A DNA stretch of 64,000 bases. Source: Metarhizium brunneum. Its lineage: Eukaryota; Ascomycota; Sordariomycetes; Hypocreales; Clavicipitaceae. Under the pieces are notes generated by a model. That model did not search any database. It saw nothing but the letters and a program-made list of their open reading frames with translations, and was not told the origin of the DNA. Numbering within the stretch: the stretch's first letter is position 1; each line of letters starts with the position of its first letter. This document shows, piece after piece, positions 24,416 through 35,246 of the stretch. The stretch spans positions 4,402,001-4,466,000 of the forward strand of contig NC_089422.1 of NCBI RefSeq assembly GCF_013426205.1, in the 5' to 3' direction. The position numbers and the translations under genes were made by a program.

Positions 24416-26046
24416 GGGGCTGGATTTCTTGGTCTCATTGGGATGGTGTTACAGTGGCTTGCTTGCATCTTTGGATGGTACTGCTGCGAGCAGGAGTCTG
24501 GTAGCTCAGAAAGCAAGTACTATGGCATTTGGCGTACACAAAATATTGGTTCCCTCTGCTACACCAGTGACGAAAATGGACGATGTGAATATCCGGGTTG
24601 GGCGTGATGTATTTGGAACAAAAAAGAACATTTCCTCATATATCCATCTGCAAACTGTGAATCACCTTGGACCAGTTATGCTACATCGGTCTGACTCGTC
24701 CAGGGTATGTGTGCGAGACGTGGTATAGAAAACGCTCAAGCATTAAATTACGATCAAGGCGCCCTATCACCTTGCCACTGTGTTTGACCGGCCAATATTC
24801 ATTCTGTTGAAATACGGTGAATCACGCCCCCACCTACACCGGGACTGGAGTTGAACCGCAGATTCTACCATGACGTTGTGCGGCCGCTATTGACAGCCGG
24901 CTTTCTAATGGAAAGAAAATATGTATGCGCTGTATCCTAAATGGTTTGGTCTGGCCTTTCGACAACTCGAGTGCGGGCCAGAACTTGAGCCGATACTCTG
25001 AAAAGCGCAGCAGGCCTCGATTTGAAGCGAGAGGCAAGAATTTCTAGCTCAATCTAACGAAACATTGGCAAGCATGCACAACGGCTTGGGAATTGGCAAG
25101 CCTCTGCCCAGATATTGCATCATGCTTCCATAACCGCCCTTTTAGGGTGGTCAATGGGGAAGTCTTCGCTCAAGAGCTTGTCCAGCAAAATCAGCGGCGC
25201 CAAGGTGAAAAATACGGCTGCCCAATGTCTTATTGGCAATTTGAGTCAGTGGAAAGACAATACTAGCATGGTTGAGGGCAGACATAATGAAAGAATCGGG
25301 GGCCTGTACGAAGAAGAATTCGTCCGACGAGGTCCTATGCTAGCTTCGCAACTGGTGTGAGGCCCACGTTAGGACAAAGTACGGTCGGTGAAATATACTC
25401 GATACCTCTACGAGCTTAAAAGTGCACAGTCTGAGTTCTTACAGAGCAGCGTAGCGCAGTGCAGCAGCTTGAGTGATATCCCTTTGGCTGTGTTAAGGTG
25501 CAGCGGATGTAGCGGTCTCCATTTTTCTGCGATACTTAGCGGATACTTTTATTTATAGATATTTTAATAGAGTACATGATGTAGCTCTTTGTAGCTAAGA
25601 GAATCATAGTGACTTCTATTATTATACTATTTTTTGGTGTAGAGATGTACCTTTGAATATTAGGTTTTTAATTGGCTAGAACGCCCATTCGTGACATCCG
25701 CTGCACCTTAACACAGCCAAAGGGATTTGCCCGCCAATATTCTTTGCGAGATACGCAAACCGCTGTCGATGGTTTCAAGTCCAAGAAACCCGCAGCATCT
25801 GCCCCACCCGTGACGAGCTGAGCTGGCCTAGATACTCCGGTCGACCCCTCCATCTCACAACTTGGCTGGGAGTACCTGAGCAAGCCGCTTCGGCGTGCCC
25901 CGCCATCACCGATGGCTCGACAACCACTCAAAAAATCTCCCACCTTGTAGACCCTTCCACTCCGACTACTTAAGTACATCGTCTCTTCCAGTTGATATAT
26001 TCGCATTTGTCCTGTTTTGCATTCCATTTCGTAACAATCGATCATC
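24416..26046. other. 1.6-kb intergenic region with an inverted-repeat element
   Basis: Lies between the uL2 stop and the adenosine kinase start. No protein gene was seen. The main structure is the inverted-repeat element at 25478-25726, listed separately. The last 250 bp before 26047 are the likely adenosine kinase promoter and leader. Confidence 0.5.
25478..25726. mobile_element. 249-bp inverted-repeat element (MITE-like or foldback relic)
   Basis: Two perfect 33-bp inverted repeats, 25478-25510 and 25694-25726. Each begins ATCCCTTTGGCTG at its outer end and ends GCAGCGGATGT at its inner end. They flank a 183-bp AT-rich core (much TTTTATTTATAGATATTTTAATAG-like sequence) with no open frame. 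Perfect GC-balanced arms around an AT-rich core suggest a small non-autonomous DNA transposon or foldback element; the AT-richness could reflect RIP mutation. No clear target-site duplication was found. Confidence 0.6.
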
Positions 26047-27568
26047 ATGGCTTCTGCAAAGGAATACGGCCTTCTCTGCCTCGAGAACCCTCTTCTCGGT
26101 ACGTTTGTTGCAGCCTCTCTACCCGACACTCTACTACCAGACGTTTTCCCCTCATAGTCAGACCCCACCATGATGATGATGATTATCAGAGCCATCCATT
26201 GTAAATGCGCTCGTGGCTTCCAGCTGACCACCACAACTTCTCATCATGAACAGATATTCAAGCCGTTGGTGACCAGGCCCTTCTCGACAAGTATGGTCTC
26301 AAGGCCAATGACGCTATCCTCGCCGAGGAGAAGCACCTCCCTCTGTACGAAGACCTGCTCAACAACTACGACGCCAAGTTGATTGCTGGTGGTGCTGCCC
26401 AGAACTCCGCCCGTGGTGCCCAGTACATCCTGCCCCCCAACAGCGTCGTCTACCTCGGTGGTGCTGGTGATGACAAGTACTCTGCCATCATGCACGACGC
26501 CGTCACGGCCGCTGGCCTCCGCGTCGAGTACCGTGTCGACCCTGAGAAGAAGACCGGCCGCTGCGGCGTTGTCATTACCGGCCACAACCGAAGTCTGTGT
26601 ACTGATCTCGGTGCTGCGAACCACTACGACCTCGACCACTTGAAGAAGCCTGAGATCTGGAGCCTCGTTCAGAATGCCGAGGTGTACTACATTGGTGGCT
26701 ACCACTTCACGGGTAAGTCCCCCTCGCACATGGATTCATGTGAATTGCATTCGTAGCACGGCCACCCTAACCGACAATGTTATGTATCATGCAGTCTGCC
26801 CTCCAGCCATCATGGAGCTCGCCAAACAGGCCGCCGAAAAGAACAAGATCTTTGTTCTGTCGCTCTCTGCCCCCTTCATCCCCCAGTTCTTCAAGGATCC
26901 CGTCGATGCCTCCGCCCCTTACTGGGACTATGTCATCGGTAATGAGACCGAGGCCGCTGCTTATGCCGAGTCGCACAACCTGCCCTCCAAGGAGCCCAAG
27001 GATGTTGTCAAGCACCTGGCCAACCTGCCCAAGGAGAACGGGAAGAGAAAGCGAGTTGCTATTATCACTCAGGGCACCGAGCCTACCCTCGTTGCTGTCC
27101 AGGGTGAGGATCAGATCAAGGAATTCCCAGTCCATGCCATCGGCAAGGAGCAGATCAACGATACCAATGGTGCTGGTGATGCCTTTGCCGGTGGACTTTT
27201 GGCCGGTATCATGCAGGGCAAGGACCTCGCTACTTCCATTGACATGGGCCAGTGGCTTGCCAGGCTGAGTATTCAGGAGTTGGGACCTTCGTAAGTCACA
27301 GAATTTGATTTTATTCCCCTCTTGCCCTCCCTTGAGGCAATAATCATCATTGTTCATTCCGATCATTATATATCTGATCCTATGTCTGATTTATACGGAT
27401 TGGATAATGATCGCCCACGAATATAACATCAAAAACGCTTAGCCTCGTCACAATCCTTCCACCCGCCTCATAGCCATATCTTTCCAACTAAAAAAAAAAG
27501 CCTTGGCTAACCCGCTCTGATCATCCAGGTACCCCTTTCCCAAGAAGACCTACCAGGCCTCCTCTTAA
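26047..27568 (+). CDS. ADO1: adenosine kinase
   Basis: Four exons: 26047-26098, 26254-26712, 26795-27290 and 27529-27568. The joined product is 348 residues, normal for adenosine kinase. It is a PfkB-family sugar kinase. The N-terminus reads LLCLENPLLDIQ, the GG-A-QN substrate motif is AGGAAQNSARGAQ, and the PfkB signature with catalytic Asp and anion hole is DTNGAGDAFAGG at about 293-304. It phosphorylates adenosine to AMP with ATP, salvaging adenosine and keeping the methyl cycle running by removing an S-adenosylhomocysteine breakdown product. The last exon has only 12 codons (YPFPKKTYQASS) behind a 238-nt intron. Without splicing there, the protein would end soon after LGPS and lose this conserved tail. 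Confidence 0.95.
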
Positions 27569-28092
27569 AGCCTTACAAAGGCACAATGATTCCATTAGGT
27601 AAAATGAGTGTAGTTCGGCGTTGAGGGCTAAATGGGAAACGGTTTCAACAACGGCGTTTTTGCATCTGTGGCAAAAGGAGCCCCCAGAAGTTGTGGCTCT
27701 CTTCGCATAGCGATTCGGTATCCTCCACGATCCGATCAATTTTTGTTCAAATTTGATTAAAGCACGTAAAAGATGCAAAATAGACATGTTTAAAGCGGCG
27801 TTCATATCGAACCGCCCGTCAGATTCATTGGCTTTCTTTCCTTTCCTTCTTTCTTTCTTTTTTTTTTTTAAAAAAAAGAAGGGCTTTAAAAGAGGCACTT
27901 GTGACTTTCAGGTATCGCTTGTGCAATTGCTATGTCATCCCGGTATCTTGCAAATGTACAACTCGTGAGTCCACTTTGCAAAGTTTGGCTAAGCTGTTCA
28001 AGGCCGGACTGAAAGCTCATCAGGGGGCATGAATAACTCTCAAACGTCCTTTGATAACAAAAGGGAAAGAGTTCGAAAGGCGAAGTGGAAAA
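27569..28092. other. convergent spacer with T-run/A-run
   Basis: About 520 bp between the adenosine kinase stop (+) and the EST1/SMG7-like stop (-). A pyrimidine tract (CCTTCTTTCTTTC followed by about twelve Ts) meets a run of As and AAGAAGGG at about 27846-27883, forming an imperfect palindrome. It is probably part of both 3' ends. Confidence 0.5.
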
Positions 28093-31044
28093 TCACTTGT
28101 TACCATGATAGGCTGTCTGCATAATAGCCTCGTTATAGTTCAACGCAGTCTGGTCCATTTGCAAGTATCTCGCTGCGGTTTCGGCGCGAGCAGGACTCGA
28201 GAACTGAGGCTCTGGTCGTCCAGAAATAGGGCTCATCCCATGACCAACTACGTTTGCCGGTGTGCCCTGATACAGGCTGCTTGGGTGAGAGAAAGCAGAA
28301 AGCCCCGTCGATTGGGGGAGGCTATCCAAGGCTCGAGACCCCCAAGGCGAGACGGCAGGACCGCTGTTCTGCAACGTAGACTGCTGATTGTCACCCCATC
28401 TGATAAAAGGCGAGCTTCGCGGCACGCTAGTTCCAGAGAATGCCTGGAGCAAGTTGCTCCTATGGGCAGTTTCCGGGCCCGAAACGACAGGCCCTACGAC
28501 AGGCCCAGTAAAGCTCCGTCTGTTCTGTTGCTGGGCAGTATGACTATTGACAAGGACACCATGGAGATTTCGTCCGGGAGTCGCAAAGGGGTCATCTAAA
28601 TGATTTCCACTGCTCGTAGGGCGTCTTGGAGAATTGTACGGGCTCGCGCTCTCGCCAAAGCCAGTTGATCCATTCGGCGTCATACTGTCGGCAGGCTTTT
28701 CAGGCTCAGGTGTATTGAACCAAGCCCACGGCAACGGAGCAAACTTTCCTGAAAGGACGGAGCCGGGCGGACTGCGCTCTGTTTGAAACGAGCCAAGGAC
28801 ATTGTTCGCTGTCATCGTGTGCATTCCATAAGAAGATTCATCCGTCGAATGACGCTGCCGTTGAGGTTGTGGTGTGGGTGGCTTCAAGAAGGGAGACAGC
28901 ATTTCAAACAATGCATCGTCTCGGTCCTCTAAATTTGCTTCGTCTTGAACCCTTTCCTGCTGGGTCGACTGTGGCTGCTGGCTATTCGCGTCAGTATTTA
29001 AGTTCTCGCGCAATTGTCGAGGCTCTTCAGCCAATATAACACGGCTTGGCAGGCTACTATCATCCGCATCTTCATTGCCAAGAGGGTTCTTGGATGCCGT
29101 GTTTGGTGACGAGGTCGAAGTCTTGGCTGCAGCCTCAGGCGAATCAGACGTAGGTTTGACGCAGTATTCAAAAACGAGGGAGTTGTCGACAACCTTGTAA
29201 GACATTGGGAAGTTCGAGTCCTCGGCGAGGAAGTACGCACAGCGAAGAATGTCCAAAATTCTGGCCAAGTTTTCTTGGGATGGCTCCAGGCGAGAGCTGT
29301 GGTCCTGCAGATAGGTCTTTGGGGAGCCATCTTCGGTGCAAAAGCAACGGCATTGTTGGGGGATGGTCTCCTCAGACAGGGGGCGAAAGCCACGTATTTC
29401 CAAATCCTCCGCAAGGAGATATGGGCAGTTGCTCAACGCCTGGCTGTATGTGAAAATGCAGAGCAAAGTTAACACCTTGGCAAGATTCTGAACCAGCCGT
29501 GGTATGACTCCGCCAAATGCTTGAGCAGCAGCACTGACTTCACCCCGACAGGCAGTAAGCCACATACTGTACAAGCGCAGGACAGGAAGAAGCGCTTCCA
29601 GAATGGGCGTAATCTTGGTAGGCACATTATTGGATCCATCACTCCCCATATCTTCGGATGCAGCTTCTTTCAGTTCTGATTCGAAGGCTACACAGAAGTG
29701 TGAAATAAACAAAGCATTAAATCGTAAAGTAAACTGGTAGAAAGCAGCGAGAGACATTGATTCTGGAGTGGACTTAGCAATGAACCAGGAGCAAGAACCC
29801 AAAGTAAAATCAGACGAACCTCTGTATATAGTCGACGCGACGTGATGAGCAGAAAGATTGACCAATGTCATCTTGAGTAGCGTAGCCGCAGATTTCTCAC
29901 TATGACATGCTATCTCTAATTTGTGTAGAACCTCGCCTTCAAGCTCTGCTTGTTGCGGGAAGGTCTCACCCTTGTAAAAGAGCGCGTGGAGCCTGACGAA
30001 CCACATGGGAAACGGATCTTGTGCTGTTGGTGAGGCGTTATGTCGGGATCTCGATGAATTCGGCAGGTGAAGAGACTTGAACTCGGCTTCAAGATTGGCC
30101 TTTGCGTTCGGATGAGGCGCATCGACTGCCCAGGAGCGGTAAAAACTATAGACAATGTCCAGGTGATTGCCCTGGTCCAAATGAACAATGCCCATTTGGT
30201 GCTGTGCATATCCGGACTGGGGTTTCAAATGATGCGCAAGGCTATAAAAAGTCAAAGCAGTCTCATAGCCCGAATTCTTATGTCTGGCTTGAGTCCTATA
30301 CCGAGACAAATCACCTAGACGCAAAAGAGTTGAGTGGCACGATGTCAAAACCATGGCACTCAACCCTGATGGCACAGGGCTAATTCTATCTCCGTTACTC
30401 ATCGGCTCAACATCAATGCCTCGGGCAACTCTCCTGAGTTCCGGGACATCGTACCGGGCCGACAGACGTTGGATGTATCCCTTGTAGAATTTCTGTGCCA
30501 CACGAAGAAAGTTATTGTATGACTTTTCCATCTTGCGTCTCTCAACGGCATGCGAAGACTGCTTGAGTCGGCCCTGGATGCGTCGGTATTCGGAGTTGAT
30601 CATGGTATGCAAAGCCCACAGAGCATCCTCCGTATTCTCCTTGACGGCAAATGCGAAGTCCAAAAAGATGGTGTGGACGAATGCAAAGCGAAACCTCGAG
30701 GGACAGTCAGTTTCAGGTCTATAAGGGCAACGGATGTGAAGGGTTGAGGAACATACCTCTCCAAAGTGCCCTCAATAGCCTCGAAATGAGCAACGTCCAC
30801 TCCAGAGGCACTTTCAGCTTTGAGTCTCTCCAGCTGCTTCATCAAATGCTTCTTCAATTTCAGGGCTTGGCTACAGGCGCCCCTAAGTCAGCCCAGATTT
30901 CTTGAGACAAACATGGTGATTTGCTCTGCTTGGAGACGAGTGTCCAAGCCGCGATGAACAGAGATAACACCCAACGGGAGAACGGAATAACACCTACTGC
31001 CAGTATTGGCGAGCCTGAGGAGAAGGCGGAGGAGGAGAGTCCAT
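28093..31044 (-). CDS. EBS1: EST1/SMG7/EBS1-like 14-3-3-like TPR protein
   Basis: Three exons: 31044-30998 (MDSPPPPSPQARQYW), 30870-30757 and 30718-28093, joined in phase to 928 residues. About residues 55-180 correspond to the N-terminal EST1/14-3-3-like domain, and about 180-560 to the helical EST1 RNA/DNA-binding domain, with YYSLAHHLKP-type TPR signatures (FYSLAHHLKPQSGYAQHQMGI, GNHLDIVYSFYRSWAVDAPHP). The C-terminal 350 residues are disordered and Pro/Ser/Gln-rich. Yeast Est1 recruits telomerase; Ebs1 and animal/plant SMG5-7 act in nonsense-mediated decay by binding phosphorylated Upf1. Which role applies here is not decided by sequence, but SMG7/Ebs1-like is the usual filamentous-fungal assignment. 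Confidence 0.8.
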
Positions 31045-32457
31045 ATCGACTGGTCCTGGGCTTGTATGGATTTGGCCAGCCGGATTTGGGGGTTCCGAGA
31101 CCCGTCGTGAATGGGTGATTGGCACGATAAATGTAGTGAAAGAAAATATTGTCGAGGACTTTTTGTCACCTCATACTCCCGGAAACAATGAAACTCGCGG
31201 AACAATGAAAATGAGCCACCAGCAAGGACGAAGGGTCAAACCACCCGTATGCCGAGTTGACGGCAAAGAGGAATGGCTAGTACCAGGCTCGGCTCGCGGA
31301 AGTCTACTTGCTGCGCCGGGGAGGAACTCATTGGAGATGACGGGCGGTTCTGACGAACAGCGCAAGGGTCGAGGATCGAGGATCGAGGAACAGCGACGGC
31401 GACGGCGAAGGAATCAAATTCGGGCAAGCAAACTAGGGTCGAGAAGAGGTTCCTGCGCAGCCCGGCAAGATAATTGCGACAGCAGAAGGGAATAACAAAA
31501 GTGAGTCTGTGGCGAAGGAAAGGTGAGCCGCTTCTGAGCCCCTCAAGCCGACGAACGACTACTACGTAAAGTACTTACTTAAGTAAGTAGATTACCAGGT
31601 TGCCAGGGACTAGAAGAACTGGGTGCTGGGATCAGCCACTGGGGCCCATGGCCATGGCAATTCTTCGGCCGTGGATCCACCAGCGACGTCTTGTTGCGCG
31701 GGAACAACCTGGCCGGCCCAAGCCACGCAGCTTCATGGCCGAAAAAAAAAGTCCAGAATCTATTAGTTAGCGGCCAAAGCAAACCTAAAAATGTTTGAAA
31801 TGTTTAAATCCCTGCCTGATATGAAGTACATACGTGCTTTGAATTGAATATCTGTGGCATCACAAGGCTCACTACCTCTAAGGCTAGTACATCTAAGTAC
31901 CTAAGTAGGTACCTACCAAGTACCTCGCTGCCTTATGTACTTGCGAGTGGTCAAGGACCTGAGGTGAGACGTGGACTTGACAAGACCAGTTGACCTCATA
32001 GAGACTGAGAAGCCAGAGCCTAACCCCACCTAAATACTTGTACCTTACTTACTTAAACTTAGGTACTTTACTTAGGTACGTACTTCACCCGTCAACTCGT
32101 CCGTCCCAACACCGCCGCCAATCCGTCTAACCTACGTCGAAACCTCGTTGATTAACCACCATCGGCATATTAAACTTGCCCATTTGCTTGCTGCACTCTG
32201 CCTCTCAGCTGGCATAGTGTCTCGCTGGTCTTTGCAACACTCTTCCTCCCGCTTCATCTGAATTGACACTCACAACGACGTGCAACACCCACCACATTTG
32301 TTATTAATTAGCTTTCGAGAGTCCGCCTCGACCCCTCCGCCGATTATCCGCCACCGCCTCGACATCCAACATTGAAACTCCAAAGTCATATTACTCGGGA
32401 CAGCGCCGACAAAAAGTAATATTTTTTACCCCACCAAGCTAAACTCTCTTATTAAAG
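31045..32457. promoter_or_regulatory. 1.4-kb divergent spacer between EST1/SMG7-like and ZNF511-like genes
   Basis: It contains a perfect 18-bp palindrome TACTTACTTAAGTAAGTA at 31572-31589, clustered AGTACCT/AGGTACCT words at 31888-31926 and 32038-32085, and a pyrimidine-rich stretch at about 32090-32430 that is the likely ZNF511-like leader. No gene was supported. Confidence 0.5.
31572..31589. repeat. 18-bp perfect palindrome
   Basis: TACTTACTTAAGTAAGTA reads the same on both strands and belongs to the TACTTAAGTA/AGGTACCT words scattered through intergenic DNA here. It may be a protein-binding site or simply low-complexity spacer. Confidence 0.8.
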
Positions 32458-33317
32458 ATGAAGCGCTCACGAGAGCCCGAAGAATTTCTAGACTCCAATT
32501 TCCAAGACGGGGATGCAGAGCGGTTTGAATTTCGAGACTCGAGCATACCCACCGCCAAGATATCACAACTTGACATTGCAGTCCAAGACGAAGACGACGA
32601 CACACCCACAATGAAATGCTCGCTGCCTCCTCACAAAGAACCAATTCCTTTCAGGTCATACCAGGAATACGAATCACACTATAGTATGTTTCACACAAAT
32701 CGATGTCTCGAATGCCGCAAGAACTTCCCGTCAGAACACTTGCTTGGAGTACACCTTGAGGAATATCACGACCCTCTTATTAGAGTTCGAAGAGACAAGG
32801 GTGAACACACTGTAAGTCCTCATCTATATCGCCGTGTCGATTTTATTTCAAAAGACGTCGTCGACAAGGAATTCCCGCTGACATGTGCGCGCAGTTCTCC
32901 TGCTTCGTAGAGGGATGTGAACGCAAGTGTCTCACTCATCAAAAACGCAGGCTGCACATGATCGACAAGCACATGTATCCGAAGAACTTCTTCTTCGGCG
33001 TCACCAAGGAAGGTATTGACGGAAGACGTTCACTCCTGGTCGAGGGTGATCACCATCGACGGAGATCATCAACAGCCTCGATATCACAGGAATCACCGCG
33101 CAGGGCAGGCATAATCGAAGAGCAAGAGGCCGGATCAAAGCGTGACGGCAAAAACAACAAACCACTATTCTCAGATACTGTCAAGGAAACGCCATCCAAA
33201 GGGCAAAATGTGGATGCAGACATGGCAGATCTCACAGGGGCCATGTCCGCGCTACAGTTTGTCCCTCCCAGCATTCGATTCGGCCGTGGTGGCCGAGCAG
33301 GGTTCTCAAAATCATGA
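32458..33317 (+). CDS. ZNF511-like C2H2 zinc-finger protein
   Basis: Two exons, 32458-32811 and 32895-33317, in phase (GEHT-FSCFVEGCERKC), giving 258 residues. The order of Cys/His motifs fits the ZNF511 family: an atypical first finger around residues 54-80 (MKCSLPPHKEPIPF through YESHYSMFH), a second finger CLECRKNFPSEHLLGVHLEEYH (about 83-104), and a third, CFVEGCERKCLTHQKRRLHMIDKH (about 121-144), directly followed by MYPKNFFF. The tail is disordered and ends in a Gly/Arg patch (IRFGRGGRAGF). The cellular role in fungi is not established; nucleic-acid or protein binding is inferred. The long pyrimidine-rich leader upstream fits a normal fungal 5' UTR. Confidence 0.78.
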
Positions 33318-33558
33318 AAGAAAGTCACGAAAGAGTGACTGCATAATGATAATGATCAGTAACCAATACTTATGGTTTAATGATAATCGGTCAAACGAAG
33401 GATTGTCTACCTCTTGTGTCCCCTCATTTTGAACTTGTGTGTATCCATCAACCAGTTCGCATTCGTCCGCAAAATCCCCCCAGTTGTATGTAGTTCATAA
33501 ACGCCAAACGCCGTGATACATCATTTGTACGTGAGCCCGTTATATTGCATATTCCATC

Positions 33559-34064
33559 TCAGTCACTCGATGCGCACCCTCTGCATCCACAGTTGACGCA
33601 TTGAACGTCTCGACTCTCCTTGATTTCGACTCGAGGGACTCTACAGATGCACGTGCTGTTAAAATTGGTCTCTTTCGTCTGGACACACCGAAGACAGCAA
33701 AGCTAGCAGCATATTAGCAAAATATGTCCATGCAATTCTCTCGAAACGAATCAAGGCTTACCTTCTCGTAACCCTGCTTCTTCCATTTTGCGATCAACAT
33801 AGCATCCGCGTACCCATTCTTCAACAGCCAGTCGTACAGCTGTTTGCTGATGGCTTCCTTCTCATAGTACAAATCATACACGTATCGACTCCGCTGATGT
33901 GATATCTGGAAAATCTCCCACTGTGCTTGATGTTTTGGTCCAGGAGGAGGAGGTTTATTCTGGGCATCCTTCATTTTGTTCGCGAAGATGAGCAGGTCAT
34001 CTTCGATGTCGCTAAAGCCTTCTGGCGGCGGCTTTCGTTTTGAAGAGTGTCGTATCGCAGGCAT
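33559..34064 (-). CDS. BUD31: pre-mRNA-splicing factor BUD31 (G10)
   Basis: Two exons, 34064-33762 and 33702-33559, give 148 residues, close to the conserved length. The protein opens with MPAIRHSSKRKPPPEGF, has the helical G10 core (SRYVYDLYYEKEAISKQLYDWL) and ends with the Cys-rich zinc cluster of the family (LCCLRCVQTKE, STCICRVP, VQCVNCGCRGC). The whole zinc cluster is encoded by exon 2, and reading through the intron would lose it. BUD31 is a spliceosome component of the NineTeen-related/Bact complexes. The gene shares a 270-bp divergent promoter with the complex I subunit gene. Confidence 0.95.
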
Positions 34065-34334
34065 GATACTTTGTGTATATGGCCAGTAATCTTGCTGATT
34101 TTGTGAACCACAATGGGATGCGAAGGATACCCTGAAGCTGAGCGAAGAGAAAAAGAATGCTACAAGTCCGTCTAGTCGCTGCCCAGGGTCGCTATCAGAC
34201 TGTGGCGTCAACTCCAGGTGTGGCGGGTACATCACGTGACTGGAGATTGGAGACGGCGTGTGCGGTGCACCTCGTTTGACAGTTCAACGTCACAGGACAG
34301 TCGTCTCCAAGTTGAGAAGCATTGACTGCCCGCC

Positions 34335-35047
34335 ATGGCTATCACGCCGACCCAATTCGCCAAAAAGACGGCACAATGTACGCTCCCCGCCTTCGCGTTT
34401 ATTGCGGGTGTGCTAACAAGTTGCGTAGCGGCCAACTGGTCGGATGCGAAACGTCGAGTTCTCTCCTCCTACCGCGAATGGATCCGAGCTGTACGTCCTC
34501 CCATCGCCAATTGACAACCTGTCACGCGAATATAGTATACTATGGGGGTTTATTTCCAAACGGGGTCGATATCAGTGGACAGAAAATTTTGTCATGTATG
34601 GCACGGCACACAAACCGCTAACGAGGCATCTCAGGCTCCCGAGATCCAAACCATGTATAACATGCCCTTGCCCATCTCCGCGATCCGAACGCGGGTCCGT
34701 CAGGAGTTTGAGCGAAACCGATACGCGGCCAAGCTTCCTGTTGTTGATGTGCTCTTGTTCAAGTCCCACGCCGAATATCAGGTACGCTCCTTACGGGACG
34801 AGTCTCGAGACGGTGGAGAGTTTCATAGGCTAACGGGTCGGGAAAATAGGAGATGATGAACTTCTGGAAGCAGACCACTCACGTCATGGCCTACTTCAAG
34901 GAGGAGAACTTTAGAGGAGACAAGAGGCTGCCATCGAGCTTCATGGATGGATTTTTGGAGGTGCGGCAACCTACATACATATGACCAGAAAACCCAATAA
35001 TACGCACCAATTACAGATGCTGACCTTCTTCACAGGGGCGAAATTAG
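34335..35047 (+). CDS. NADH:ubiquinone oxidoreductase subunit NDUFA6/B14 (LYR protein)
   Basis: Five small exons: 34335-34377, 34429-34490, 34635-34781, 34850-34960 and 35036-35047. Joined they give 124 residues, the expected size for this accessory subunit. The LYR-type motif is degenerate, in [10 protein letters not shown] (about residues 24-33). [17 protein letters not shown] and [24 protein letters not shown] follow, as in fungal homologues. The protein binds acyl-carrier protein on the matrix side of complex I. The last exon is only 12 nt, coding Gly-Arg-Asn and stop; it restores a C-terminus FLEGRN that I regard as the family ending. Failure to splice would end the protein as [10 protein letters not shown]. 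Confidence 0.88.
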
Positions 35048-35246
35048 ACAATAGCAGAAACTGCTGTGTATATAATTTTCCTTTATAAAGAGACTTTTAT
35101 GCAAAGAACGCCACAAGCTCCTTCTATCCCAGCCACCAGACGATTTGATCCAGGTGAACTTTGGTGACAAGTGAAAAACATGTTGAAAAGAGAAGAGGAA
35201 TCAAAATCCCCACAAATGTGCCACAATGTTACACCCAGAAAATAAA

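Noticed and set aside
24838..24905. tRNA-like sequence on the minus strand (GGTTCAACTCC resembling a T loop)
   Set aside because: The T stem does not pair, and no acceptor, anticodon or D stem could be folded around it.
25478..25726. Inverted-repeat element considered as a CRISPR-like or attachment site
   Set aside because: Eukaryotic nuclear context, only two inverted copies, no spacer array and no integrase.
27846..27883. T-run/A-run palindrome considered as a terminator
   Set aside because: No polymerase III gene lies next to it; it is more likely part of overlapping 3' ends.
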